This document shows, piece by piece, positions 26,801-35,570 of a stretch of 64,000 nucleotides of DNA. The stretch comes from Cupriavidus sp. U2 (GTDB lineage: Bacteria; Pseudomonadota; Gammaproteobacteria; Burkholderiales; Burkholderiaceae): positions 187,382 through 251,381 of the forward strand of contig NZ_RCOG02000032.1 of the NCBI RefSeq assembly GCF_009663685.2, given 5' to 3'. A program made the position numbers and the translations under genes. How positions within the stretch are numbered: position 1 is the first letter of the stretch; each line of letters starts with the position of its first letter. Under the pieces are notes generated by a model. That model saw only the letters and a list, made by a program, of their open reading frames with translations, was not told the DNA's origin and did no database searches.

Positions 26801-27414
26801 AACCTCCGTAGCACATCACTCTCTTTGTCGAGACCGTCACCCTCGGCGACCACATATACCAGTGCATCGATCGGCCGACGCGGGCGCGCCGTCAGGATCT
26901 CTTTCCGCCACAGGATCGCATCCACACCGATTGGCGTTGCATGGACTAGAACCGTATCCTTTGCATCGACAATGCCGACTGCATCTAGTCCCGGCGCAAT
27001 TGTGTTGATGGTCCTGTCGTCGCCACACAACAGTAACCACGGCGCGCGACGTCGCCAACCTATTCCGTGCCTCCCTCGCAAGGCCCTTTGCACGGATCGA
27101 AGTTCCGTCCACGGTGTCGGCCCCGATGCTTCGCCCCCTTTCGTTTTCGACGACGTCAAAATTTCTGGCCTGGGCGACAATACCGTTGACTTCAATCTGG
27201 CTATCAGAAGGACGACCGCTTGCAGATGCTTCAAGAAAATCAGCCCGACCAGAAAACCACTGAATAGGCATAGCTCGATGATCGCTATCTGTTCAGCTGG
27301 TTTTTCATAACGCAGCAAGACCGCCCCAGCCGTGAACGCTACAACGATATACAGAATGAATAGAGCAACGCCGAGATATAGCATCGCGGACTTCCCTTGC
27401 GGTCTCTCCTTCAT
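23899..27414 (-). CDS. tssM: Type VI secretion inner-membrane protein TssM, lacking a recognisable P-loop
   Basis: A 1171-residue IcmF/TssM protein of the trans-envelope complex. Two N-terminal helices span about residues 11-34 and 44-75; a third lies near 370 (FLAIAIAGICAWTSVMMVSG). A long periplasmic C-terminal domain follows. The cytoplasmic NTPase-like domain keeps its surrounding strands (APWLLLC, later RRPIDALVYVVA), but the expected GPPGxGKT loop reads GDDRTINT (131-138), so ATP binding seems lost. ATG 27414 has AGGA eight bases upstream and overlaps the preceding stop (TAATG). The longer TTG start at 27429 is less likely. Confidence 0.9.
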   Translation of the reverse strand: MKERPQGKSAMLYLGVALFILYIVVAFTAGAVLLRYEKPAEQIAIIELCLFSGFLVGLIFLKHLQAVVLLIARLKSTVLSPRPEILTSSKTKGGEASGPTPWTELRSVQRALRGRHGIGWRRRAPWLLLCGDDRTINTIAPGLDAVGIVDAKDTVLVHATPIGVDAILWRKEILTARPRRPIDALVYVVAEGDGLDKESDVLRRLAAMEEELRWSFPVVLLCPSVAQGQSGRCELAGVFFRGRLQDSTEEANHQVARALDSLERRQALDAIYARSIIDRSGAVKLSAVVGSMCGMLARFSKIWLASDWVKGRLSGAVFTLAGQPGSSHADSDDGRNCSSSLSLVWREIGAQSRAFCVRSIGVRRVDVFLAIAIAGICAWTSVMMVSGMQSSRSLSMASGAIQGIHRSTSPADKLRSLVSLQHQIDVYEQRISNHSSWWARATLNRDAEILAALRIPYGRAARQLLITPVQHDLEASLADLSQLRTTQLDDQTTRWAMAGRDTLKAYLMMANPARVEPDFLAAQMAAHWTTGARVTPGERMDMAERLANFYARHLKTNEAWKIDAREDLVAGARRTLLAVIGQTNAQDTLYRGILDGVGSKYPDLTLAQLAAGTDTRGLLRSSAVVPGVFTRQAYEGYVADAIDAAAKRRDIAADWVLSDDGADGQAGFGKTEGRDSADAMRVALTAQYFADYAEHWQAFMNALQWEAAPTLPASIAQLKQLTDARQSPVVALMKALAYQGGAGVQKASLAEALVDKTKAILGGKAEGASAEGANGPLDAAFGPVLRLAGQPGAGGSSVPVGSGDLSLQRYFDRATALRLRLQQITQSGDGDGQARQLAQALFQGKGSELGDTQAYAQLMAASLGAEWAGMGEALFVRPVAQAAQAVLRPAQASLNEAWRQHIAMAWGRAFAGRYPFASTENDASLPELARFLRPRDGLIHAFLGSQLAGVLELQGDQWVPVAADAEGLKFDPNFLKGINALQRIGSRLLVQGEPQFQFALKPIPTPGLTDTLMTVDGQTLHYFNQREAWHATRWPANNLQAPGTRLQWQTETAGTNKHYEFDGRWGWIRMLERADVEPIDSATFQLTWQGAPDTGAADKQAVTAAPDSLTAREAHTPVSAAMAYPIRYQMRTEAGHGPLELLALRGFVLPSRIFADSGRHSLAQASATASH

Positions 27415-28645
27415 TATTGATTCCTGCAAACGAGGGAGACAATGCCGCTCCCATGTTGAGCAACGATAAGTTGCGGTAGCGCCAGGCGCTCAGCGTTTTC
27501 CAATGCATGAATGGCGGCGAGCCATGGACTAGCGTCACCGCAATTCCCGAGCATCGCGTCAAGATCCCTTTTCCTTACGCCGTCCCCAAGCATCTTATTG
27601 AGCTGTTGGCATGCTTCTGTCGAAAGTCCTTGCATCCATACCGTCTCGACTTGGTCCACGGCAGTTCGTCCCCACTTCGCGGCCAGATCCACCGTCCGAG
27701 GCATCGAATCCACCGGGCCACGTCCTGGTCGATGAATGTGCAACGCTGACTTAAGGTCCGCTGATCGGTCCGATGCATCTGTGCGGCGAAGCAGCATCGC
27801 TGCGGCCCCTTCTGAATGCCCACATTCCATGCCGTCGCTTATGGCGTCTCGAAGTTGAACCACAACAACAAGTTTCGCTTCATTCACTGCCATGCTGTCG
27901 TGCCATTGCTCCAGCTCCAATATGCCGAAGCTGCCCGCACAGGGTGTCACACGCACGATCAAGCCACGGGCTTTTGACGACAATAACGCCTCCAGCTCTT
28001 GGCAAGTCTCTTCAGGATCGACACGTGCAGCGAGCCGAAGCCGAACATCCAGTTCGCATCCCGAAGGTAATGCACAAAGACCGCCTGCGATTTCACGGAC
28101 CAGGCCTGCAAAGAGCCACGCGCAGATTTCGCGATGGCGTACGTGTTCACCCAGTACATTACTAGGGTAGAACGGACGATTCGGTATCCTCAGTGCGCGT
28201 GGCGCGGGAACGACTCGGTCCGTCGTATCACGACCTGGTGCATGATCATGTGGATCGGCACCGAGATCGATGCGAACGGCGCGCGCCATCTCCTCCGTGG
28301 GGGCACGCTGGGCATGACCGATCACCGCGAGGGGTCTGCTGGCTCGATCATGGAAATCCTCCTCAATTTCGTCTCGCACTTCGTTTTCCACAACCGCCTG
28401 GCTGCAGGCAAGATGCCCTAGGCCTAGTCGCAGGGATAGGGCGAACAGCCAGCACGCAACCGAGTACCCGATACCCCTACCCATAGCGTCCACTGCTCGG
28501 ACTCTGCTTGCCACCAAAGAAGGCCGGCAATACTAGTACCAACGGCGACAAATATGACAAGCAAGGCTCCCCACCGCCAAGCGCATATTCGGGGCGGCTT
28601 CGGAACAACGACACGTGGCGGTACCCTAGCGAAATCAATAGGCAT
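27414..28645 (-). pseudogene. T6SS accessory membrane protein gene, interrupted by a one-base frameshift
   Basis: Two overlapping frames look like one gene. The upstream frame (28645 to 28424, ATG after GGTGAG) encodes MPIDFARVPPRVVVPKP, a transmembrane helix WRWGALLVIFVAVGTSIAGLL and QWTLWVG, then runs into non-coding-looking sequence. The downstream frame (from about 28480 to 27414) resumes with GYSVACWLFALSLRLGLG and continues for ~350 residues (RPLAVIGHAQRAP ... SEGAAAMLLRR ... IVSLVCRNQ). A -1 shift (or one missing base) in the G-rich GGGTAGGGGTATCGGG near 28470-28485 joins them into ~410 residues. Proteins with this layout occur between vgrG and tssM in related loci; their function is unknown to me. 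It could be real decay, a programmed shift or a sequencing error. Confidence 0.65.
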
Positions 28646-28739
28646 CAACTCACCAACAGCTTCAAAATCTCTCTTTAAGGTTCAGACGACAAGCATGGGA
28701 ACAAATGGCCAGGCAGCAAAGCTCGTGTGGCATCCGTTC

Positions 28740-31079
28740 CTATTCCGAGAATCCGAACCGCCCGCTGTATTTGACGCCTTCCGGCGGAGTTCTTGACCAA
28801 CCCGGGAACGAAACGCCGCTCCCAGCCGCACCCTCGATACGCATCTGTCCTTTCACCTCCACCGCTCCCGCGGGACTGGCCAAGATGACTCTGCCCTTGC
28901 GAACCTCGATGTACGCGCCAGCACCATCCGATAGCCGGATGCCCTGCGACGCGGCAAGGGTCAACTTTCCCTCCGACGAAGTGATAGCAATATCCTTCAA
29001 CGCCATCAGGTCCAAACCATCGCCTTGGGCTTGTATTTCCACCTTTCCTTTCGATGCAAAAATTCGAATACCAAGCTTTGCAGCAAATAGAGAGATCGCT
29101 TCGCCTGCGGCGACAGACATCCGCTTTAGGACACCTACGTCGAAACCGCCACCTGCTGTCAAGAAAACGTGTTCACGCGCGGCAATTTGCAGATCGCTAC
29201 CGGTAGCCAGGCCTACCCCATGTGGAGCCGTCGCGACCAGACAGGCCTTCTGCAGGCCTAGCAGCCGTTTTTCGACAAGAGCACGCTGCCTGTCTACTTC
29301 AGCTGCCCAAGCCTTCGCAGCGTTTGCGGATTTCGAAAGCGATTGCAGGACCTCCGTGGCCTGCCTGAAGGTTTCCGCCACGTCGTCCATGTCGAGTTGC
29401 TTGCCTACCGCATTCGGCTGGTCTGCAGCGGTCAGATATAGACCCTTGCCACCACGCAGCGCCCCGAACTCGGACGTCCTGAGTTCGAAGCCGGATCCTC
29501 GTTTCTGCCTTTCCCGGTCGACCAAATAGCCAAGATTCAGTTGAGTCCGCCATCCGTACTCGGTCGACAGCTTGATCCCCTCATGCCCCTCCCAGTCCTC
29601 GAAGCGCAGCTTGTTGTTGCGCTGCGTCCGGATCACGTTGCGCGATTGCCAGCCGTCCCGGCCGATGATCAGGTCGGGCTTGTGGCTGTTGTGCAGCGCG
29701 TGGGCGATATAGGGGCGGTTCGGGTTGCCGTCGTGGAAGCCGATGGCGACCTCGGTGCCTTCCAGCAGCGGGAAGTGGAAGCCGGTCTGCACGGCGCCGG
29801 CGAACGGCTTGGCCAGCCGCAGCGGTACGCTTTCCTGGCCATTCGGCCATTCGTCGAAGTCGAGGTCGAAGCGGACTGTGTAATGGCCGTCCTGCGTCAG
29901 GTAGGCATATTTGTATTGGCCCGGCGAGGTGACGCGACCGCTCAGCGTGCCGGCGATGCGCGGCCATTTCGTGTCGTCGACCGGCAGACGGAAGCGCCGG
30001 TCCGACGGAATCGCCTGATAGGTGTTCCGATAAGCCTGATCGCGGGCGCCCGTGTGGATGACTTCGGTAATGACCTGACCGTTCGGCGCATCCGGCAGCG
30101 TCGCATCCATGCGCAGGATGCGCGCCGGGCGCAACGCCAGCACGTTGCTTTCACCCTGGTAGACGACCTGGCTGGCGATGGCCGCCTCGTGGCGCAGCAG
30201 CGCCTCCCACTTCGCGCCGGCCATATCCAGATGATGGGTGCCATGGACGTATGGCTCGCCATAAGTCGTCCGATCCTTGTATGCAATGTTGGCGTCGGCC
30301 TTGAGCCGCTCGTAGGCGTGCGCGGGGTTGTAGTCCGATGCCAGGACCGATCTGGCGACGGTTCTCGTATTAGTACGAATGGCGAAGACCGCTTCGGTGC
30401 CCGACTCCAGCCCGGCCGTCTCCCGATAGGGCACCCGCAGTTCCGGCTGATAGATGTAGTGATCGATGTCGTCCCCGAACACCACAATTTCGCCAAATTT
30501 CCCGGGCGCAAAGTAGCAGTACATGCCTTCCTGCTCCATCAGCAGGCGGACGTAGTCCCAATCGGACATCTGGTACTGCAGACGGAACTTGTGCTCGGGA
30601 TACTCGCGCCGTAGCCGGAAAGCGAATTGATGGCCCTCGAGATCATGGCTGCGCAGGATGGCCTCGATGATCTGCGGTGCGGTCTTGTGCTGATAGACAC
30701 GGCTGCGCGGCGTCAGCCGCAGGCGCGTCACCAGCGGCTCCACGACCATCTCGTAACCATGGAAGTCGCGCGTCTGGCGGGTCTTGGAGAACGCCGGAAT
30801 CCAGCCCGCAAAGCGGCGCGGCTCGCTGCCGTCGCCGGGGTCGACGACGAAGGTGGCCGGTCGATTCAGGTAGTCGGCACGATCCAGTTCCAGCGGATGG
30901 GTCAGCTGGACGGTGACCTCATAAGGCTTGCCGAGTGTCTCGACGGCCTTGAACGAGACCACCGACAGCGCGATGGCGGTGGGGGCGGCGGGGACTTCGA
31001 GGCGGTAGGACTGATTTCGGATCAGCCCTCCGACGAACCCCACCGCCGCTTGTCCCACCTGCATCGATTCATCCGCCAT
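28740..31079 (-). CDS. vgrG: Type VI secretion spike protein VgrG (TssI) with DUF2345 extension
   Basis: A 779-residue spike trimer subunit. The gp27-like part opens with YRLEVPAAPTAIALSVVSFK. The gp5-like OB fold carries VRFDLDFDEWPNGQESVPLRLA and the conserved GTEVAIGFHDGNPNRPYIAHA. LRFEDWEGHEGIKLSTEYGW marks the T6SS_Vgr motif. A DUF2345 beta-helix of about 200 residues follows (HVFLTAGGGFDVG ... GIRLSDGAGAYIEV). The C-terminal tail after the helix is short (about 30 residues), with no extra toxin domain. ATG 31079 has GTGGAGG upstream. The gene leads the - strand T6SS arm. Confidence 0.95.
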   Translation of the reverse strand: MADESMQVGQAAVGFVGGLIRNQSYRLEVPAAPTAIALSVVSFKAVETLGKPYEVTVQLTHPLELDRADYLNRPATFVVDPGDGSEPRRFAGWIPAFSKTRQTRDFHGYEMVVEPLVTRLRLTPRSRVYQHKTAPQIIEAILRSHDLEGHQFAFRLRREYPEHKFRLQYQMSDWDYVRLLMEQEGMYCYFAPGKFGEIVVFGDDIDHYIYQPELRVPYRETAGLESGTEAVFAIRTNTRTVARSVLASDYNPAHAYERLKADANIAYKDRTTYGEPYVHGTHHLDMAGAKWEALLRHEAAIASQVVYQGESNVLALRPARILRMDATLPDAPNGQVITEVIHTGARDQAYRNTYQAIPSDRRFRLPVDDTKWPRIAGTLSGRVTSPGQYKYAYLTQDGHYTVRFDLDFDEWPNGQESVPLRLAKPFAGAVQTGFHFPLLEGTEVAIGFHDGNPNRPYIAHALHNSHKPDLIIGRDGWQSRNVIRTQRNNKLRFEDWEGHEGIKLSTEYGWRTQLNLGYLVDRERQKRGSGFELRTSEFGALRGGKGLYLTAADQPNAVGKQLDMDDVAETFRQATEVLQSLSKSANAAKAWAAEVDRQRALVEKRLLGLQKACLVATAPHGVGLATGSDLQIAAREHVFLTAGGGFDVGVLKRMSVAAGEAISLFAAKLGIRIFASKGKVEIQAQGDGLDLMALKDIAITSSEGKLTLAASQGIRLSDGAGAYIEVRKGRVILASPAGAVEVKGQMRIEGAAGSGVSFPGWSRTPPEGVKYSGRFGFSE

Positions 31080-31362
31080 GGTCCTCCACTCCCGTTGCAG
31101 CGAGGTCGCCGCATGATCGTTCGCGTCGCAGTGCCGCACGCAAGATGCCGCACGCTACCGGGAATTCATGATTGGAGAAACCGTTGAGATCGTCTTTTCT
31201 GACCCACTGCAAGCTGCCTTCTGCTACCTCTCAATTTTCGCAACTCTGCGATGTACGACACCGATGGTGCAGTGCTAAAACGCCACGGGTTCGCGCACCG
31301 GATGCGGCTGCACACCGGCCGGACGAACACCAATCGATTGCAGTGCAACAGGAAATCAGACA
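31080..31362. promoter_or_regulatory. Divergent promoter region of the T6SS locus
   Basis: These 283 bp lie between vgrG (-) and tssB (+) and must hold the promoters for both arms. I see no coding potential with a ribosome site and no convincing sigma-54 (GG-N10-GC) element in correct context. Several T-rich stretches could be -10/-35 boxes, but none is strong enough to name. Confidence 0.5.
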
Positions 31363-31869
31363 ATGGCTGAAAGCTTCCAGAACGAAGTGCCGAAGGCGCG
31401 GGTCAACATCAAGCTCGACCTGCACACCGGCGGGGCGCAGAAGAAGGTCGAGTTGCCGCTAAAACTGTTGGTCCTGGGCGACTACGGAAACGGGCGAGAC
31501 ACCCGCTCGCTGGCCGAACGCGAAAAGGTATCCATCAACAAGAACAACTTCGATGCGGTGCTTGCCGATTTCAATCCAAGGGCGCGCATCGCAGTGGAAA
31601 ACACCCTGTCCGACGACGGGTCGGAGCTTCCCGTCGATCTCGATTTCCGCTCGATGGACGATTTCAAGCCCGAAGCCGTCGCGAGCCGCGTGCCTGAGCT
31701 GCGCGCGCTGATGGCGGCGCGCAACCTGCTGCGCGACCTCAAATCCAATTTGCTCGACAACGCCACGTTCCGCCGGGAACTGGAGAAGATTCTCAAGGAC
31801 CCTGCCCTTTCCGAACGGCTAAGAGCCGACCTGCAGGGAATTACGCAGGACAGACCCGCCACCCACTGA
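31363..31869 (+). CDS. tssB: Type VI secretion sheath protein TssB (VipA)
   Basis: A 168-residue small sheath subunit. Family motifs: ARVNIKLDLHTGGAQKKVEL, LKLLVLGDYGN, ERKVSIN-like EREKVSINKNNFDAVLADF and VDLDFRSMDDFKPEAV. It assembles with TssC into the contractile sheath recycled by ClpV. An AGGA site lies about eight bases before the ATG. First gene of the + strand arm; tssC follows after 22 bp. Confidence 0.95.
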   Translation: MAESFQNEVPKARVNIKLDLHTGGAQKKVELPLKLLVLGDYGNGRDTRSLAEREKVSINKNNFDAVLADFNPRARIAVENTLSDDGSELPVDLDFRSMDDFKPEAVASRVPELRALMAARNLLRDLKSNLLDNATFRRELEKILKDPALSERLRADLQGITQDRPATH

Positions 31870-31891
31870 ACGGCCCTCGAGGAGATATTTC

Positions 31892-33439
31892 ATGTCGAAG
31901 CAAGAAATCGGGGCCGCACAAGGCCAGCCCCAAGCGCAAGCCGTCCTTGATGGCGCGACCAGGAGCGTCTACGAATCCCTGTGCGAGAAGATCAATCTGA
32001 CACCAGTAACCAGTACGCGTCCGGTCGAATCCTTCGAATGCGCCGACGCCCTTTCGGACTCCTCGCTTGACGAACGCGTCACGCAAGCCATGAGCGTTTT
32101 CCTGAAAATGATTCAGGAATCGGCCCAGCAAGTGGATCGGCTCGACAAGAGCCTGCTCGACTTCCATATTGCCAAGCTTGACGCCCAGATCAGCCGCCAG
32201 CTGGATGCGATCATGCACCACGAGGCGTTCCAGGAAATTGAATCAGCGTGGCGCGGTCTGAAGTTTCTGGTGGATCGCACCGATTTCCGCAAGAACGTCA
32301 AGATCGAGGTACTCGATGTTTCGAAGGATGCGCTAAGGCAGGACTTCGAAGATACGCCAGAAGTTATCCAGAGCGGCCTATACCTGCACACATATATTCG
32401 CGAATACGACACCCCCGGTGGCGAACCGATCGGCTCGATCATTTCGAACTATGCGTTTGATCGCGGCGCGCAGGATATCGCACTGCTCCGCAATATTGCG
32501 AAGGTCTCTGCGGCCGCGCACATGCCATTCATCGGCACGGTGTCTCCGCAGTTCTTCGGTAAGGAATCGATGGAGGAAGTTGCCAGCATCCGCGATATCG
32601 GCAACTACTTCGATCGCGCCGAGTACCTGAAATGGAAGAGTTTTCGCGACTCGGACGACGCTCGCTATATCGGCCTGACGTTGCCGCGCTTTCTGGCACG
32701 CCTGCCATATGGGCCCGAAACCGTGCCGGTGCGCGCGTTCAACTATACCGAAGCCGTCAAAGGCCCGGACCATCGCCGCTACCTGTGGGCCAACGCGTCG
32801 TTCGCCTTTGCCGCGAACATGGTGCGCAGCTTCGTCAGAAATGGCTGGTGTGTGCAAATCCGTGGACCGCAGGCCGGGGGCCTCGTGGAAAATCTGCCAA
32901 TCCATCTCTATGACCTGGGTACTGGCAACCAGGCCAAGATTCCGACCGAGGTGTTGATTCCGGAAACACGCGAGTTCGAGTTCGCCAATCTGGGCTTTAT
33001 CCCGCTCTCCTACTACAAGAATCATGATTTCGCGTGCTTTTTCTCCGCGCACTCCGCGCAGAAGCCGGCGCTCTACGAGACGCGTGAAGCGACGGCAAAC
33101 AGCCGGGTCAACGCGCGTTTGCCGTACATCTTCCTGCTTTCGCGCATCGCTCATTATTTGAAGCTGATCCAGCGCGAAAACATCGGCACGACAAAGGACC
33201 GCCGCGTTCTGGAGCTTGAACTCAATACTTGGATCAAGACCCTGGTGACGGAAATGACCGATCCGGGCGACGAGCTCCAGGCTTCGCATCCGCTGCGCGA
33301 GGCCAAGGTTGTCGTCGAGGATATCGAGGACAACCCGGGATTCTTCCGCGTCAAGCTCTTCATCGTGCCGCATTTCCAGATTGAAGGGATGGATATCAAC
33401 CTGTCATTGGTCTCGCAAATGCCGAAGGCGAAGAATTGA
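31892..33439 (+). CDS. tssC: Type VI secretion sheath protein TssC (VipB)
   Basis: A 515-residue large sheath subunit. Recognisable parts: LDFHIAKLDAQISRQLDAIM, FQEIESAWRGLKFLVDRTDF, the YEFDHG-like region ISNYAFDRGAQDIALLRNI, FRDSDDARYIGLTLPRFLARLPYG, and the C-terminal VKLFIVPHFQIEGMDINLSL. GAGGAG precedes the ATG. It polymerises with TssB around the Hcp tube. A GC hairpin without a U tract lies shortly after the stop (33451-33467). Confidence 0.97.
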   Translation: MSKQEIGAAQGQPQAQAVLDGATRSVYESLCEKINLTPVTSTRPVESFECADALSDSSLDERVTQAMSVFLKMIQESAQQVDRLDKSLLDFHIAKLDAQISRQLDAIMHHEAFQEIESAWRGLKFLVDRTDFRKNVKIEVLDVSKDALRQDFEDTPEVIQSGLYLHTYIREYDTPGGEPIGSIISNYAFDRGAQDIALLRNIAKVSAAAHMPFIGTVSPQFFGKESMEEVASIRDIGNYFDRAEYLKWKSFRDSDDARYIGLTLPRFLARLPYGPETVPVRAFNYTEAVKGPDHRRYLWANASFAFAANMVRSFVRNGWCVQIRGPQAGGLVENLPIHLYDLGTGNQAKIPTEVLIPETREFEFANLGFIPLSYYKNHDFACFFSAHSAQKPALYETREATANSRVNARLPYIFLLSRIAHYLKLIQRENIGTTKDRRVLELELNTWIKTLVTEMTDPGDELQASHPLREAKVVVEDIEDNPGFFRVKLFIVPHFQIEGMDINLSLVSQMPKAKN

Positions 33440-33575
33440 TCCATTGAAGCCGGGGCACCACGCCCCGCCTCGTGCATCGAAGGCTGTCGTGCCGGGGATT
33501 CTTGTTCCCTCGCACGACAGAGTTTCCTGCTGGCCGGCGGTCGGCCAGGTAGGCCCACGGTAATTACCGATCGAC

Positions 33576-34922
33576 ATGAAGATTTGCAGACCATTGTGGA
33601 CGCAGGGGATTTTCATGACTCCCCAACATTTTCAACAGCAGGCATTGTGGGAGCGTCATGTTGACGAGCAGGTTGCACGGATTGCCAGTCCTGATCCCTG
33701 GGGTGTCATCCGTGTTGAGCTCGACGAGCAGGCCCTCAGCGTTGACCGGCTGAGTCTCGACACCCTGACGGTGCGGATGCCGGAGGGCACGCTTCTGGAT
33801 ACCGACACGGCAGATGTCCTGCCTTCGCCGCGCGACCTTGGCGTGGTGCCTGACGGGGCCGATAGCGTCATCGTCACAATCGGCCTGCCATTGTTCGACG
33901 CACAAGGCGGTAACTGCATCGAGGAAGGCGCTCCCCCCACGCGGCCGCGTCGTTTTCTGCGAGAGTACCGGGCCCTTGCCGACCTGCTCGGCGATGGCCA
34001 GGAGGAAGTCAGCGTGGAACGGCATGCGCTTTCCCTGCTTTTTGATTTCGAGGAGGCTACCGATTTCGTTACCTGCCCGATCGCGCGTCTGGTCCGTACG
34101 ACGCGAGGGCATTTCGAGGTTGATCACACCTTTGTGCCGCCGTGTCTGTTCCTGTCCGCCAGCAAACGACTGACGGAGCGTATTCATCGGCTAACGGAAA
34201 TTCTCGCGGCAAAGAGCGCGAGCCTCGCGGTACGTCGACGGGAACGCTCAGACCAGATTGCCGACTTCGCCGTGGCGGACGTGGCGTTGTTCTGGCTCTT
34301 GCACAGTGTCAATGGCACCTGGCCAGAGTTGGCGCGCCTTTCCGCCGCCCCGCAGCAGCACCCGGAGCACCTCTATCGTGTGCTGGCCAGGCTAGCCGGT
34401 TCGCTGTTGACCTTCTCCACGACGGAAACGCTTGCCGCCATACCTGCCTACCATCACCGCGCGCCCGAAGCGGCGTTTGCTACGCTGGAAGCGTTGATCC
34501 GACGGCTGCTTGATTCGGTCATTCCGACGCGTGTAGTGCCGATTGCACTGGAACGAACGCGCCCGACGATCTGGGTCGGTCAGCTCAACGACCAGCGGCT
34601 TGTCGAGGGTGCCGATTACTACCTTTCCGTGCAAGCCACCGTCCCGGCTCACACGCTACTTGAGCAGATGCCCCGCCTGTGCAAGGCCGGTGCGCCCGAC
34701 GAAGTCGAACAAATCATCAATTCCGCCCTCCAGGGCATCCCGTTGCAGCCGTCGGCAAGGCTGCCGCCTGCCATCCCCGTGCGAATCGAGAACCAGTACT
34801 TCGCGCTGGACAGTTCGCACCCCGCCTTCTCCCGGATGCTCGACGCGCGGGCATGCCAGTTCTACGTCCCGGCCTCGTTGCCGGATGTCTCCCTTGAGCT
34901 TTTTGCGGTGCTGCCGGCATGA
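33576..34922 (+). CDS. tssK: Type VI secretion baseplate protein TssK
   Basis: A 448-residue TssK, the trimeric adaptor between the baseplate and the TssJLM membrane complex. The N-terminal signature W-x-Q-G-x-F-M-x-P-Q-H-F-Q is present (LWTQGIFMTPQHFQQQALW). Further family segments are PCLFLSASKRLTERIHRLTE and the C-terminal YFALDSSHPAFSRMLDARA. It ends overlapping the tssL start (ATGA). A gap of 136 bp separates it from tssC. Confidence 0.95.
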   Translation: MKICRPLWTQGIFMTPQHFQQQALWERHVDEQVARIASPDPWGVIRVELDEQALSVDRLSLDTLTVRMPEGTLLDTDTADVLPSPRDLGVVPDGADSVIVTIGLPLFDAQGGNCIEEGAPPTRPRRFLREYRALADLLGDGQEEVSVERHALSLLFDFEEATDFVTCPIARLVRTTRGHFEVDHTFVPPCLFLSASKRLTERIHRLTEILAAKSASLAVRRRERSDQIADFAVADVALFWLLHSVNGTWPELARLSAAPQQHPEHLYRVLARLAGSLLTFSTTETLAAIPAYHHRAPEAAFATLEALIRRLLDSVIPTRVVPIALERTRPTIWVGQLNDQRLVEGADYYLSVQATVPAHTLLEQMPRLCKAGAPDEVEQIINSALQGIPLQPSARLPPAIPVRIENQYFALDSSHPAFSRMLDARACQFYVPASLPDVSLELFAVLPA

Positions 34923-35569
34923 CAACATTGCCCACTGTTCTTCCATTGGCCTTGCGCGATACCGCGCTGACGGTGACCGAGCTCGCCCAGGGGGCAAGGC
35001 CAGCCGACACTTTCGAATCGTTTCGCGCCACCTGCCTGGGGCACATTGCCGACCTGAAGGCAGAATTCGAGGCAGCGGGACAGCCGTCGCCAGTCATTGC
35101 GGATGCCGCCTACGCGCTGTGCGCCCTGTTCGACGAGATCGCCCTGCGTCATCTTTCCGAAGCGGCGCGTGAGGCCTGGGAGCGGGAACCCCTTCAGGTC
35201 CGTGAGTTTCAGAGCTACGACGCAGGCGACGCCTTGATTGCGCGCATCGAGCAGAGACTTGCCGAGCCGCAACCCGTCGTACCCTTGCTACTGGTTTTCT
35301 ATACGGTCATGGGGCTCGGCTTCCGCGGACGATTCGCCCTGGATGACAGCCCATCCCGTGAGCAGCTGATAGGCGCGATCGATGCGCAGCTGGAACGAGC
35401 GGGCTTGCGAAAGCACGTCGGCCCCATGGTCATCACCGCGGGCAAGGAACACCGCCGGTGGAACATGCCGCCCCTCGCCTGGGTGGCCGTTGCACTGGCT
35501 GCGGCGGGCCTGATCTACATCGCGCTGGATCGCTGGCTGGATTCATCCATCGCCAGGCTGTCTGCTTGA
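34919..35569 (+). CDS. tssL: Type VI secretion inner-membrane protein TssL (DotU/IcmH family)
   Basis: A 216-residue TssL with a cytoplasmic DotU domain and a single C-terminal anchor (LAWVAVALAAAGLIYIALDRW, near residue 185-205). DotU features are DAAYALCALFDEIAL and VPLLLVFYTVMGLGFRGRF. It lacks the peptidoglycan-binding extension seen in some TssLs; an OmpA-type domain is instead encoded by the next gene, which starts one base after this stop. It overlaps tssK by four bases. Confidence 0.93.
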   Translation: MTTLPTVLPLALRDTALTVTELAQGARPADTFESFRATCLGHIADLKAEFEAAGQPSPVIADAAYALCALFDEIALRHLSEAAREAWEREPLQVREFQSYDAGDALIARIEQRLAEPQPVVPLLLVFYTVMGLGFRGRFALDDSPSREQLIGAIDAQLERAGLRKHVGPMVITAGKEHRRWNMPPLAWVAVALAAAGLIYIALDRWLDSSIARLSA

Positions 35570-35570
35570 G

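Noticed and set aside
33451..33467. Hairpin CGGGGC-N5-GCCCCG after tssC as a terminator
   Set aside because: Only a 6-bp stem and no U tract; tssK downstream clearly belongs to the same arm.
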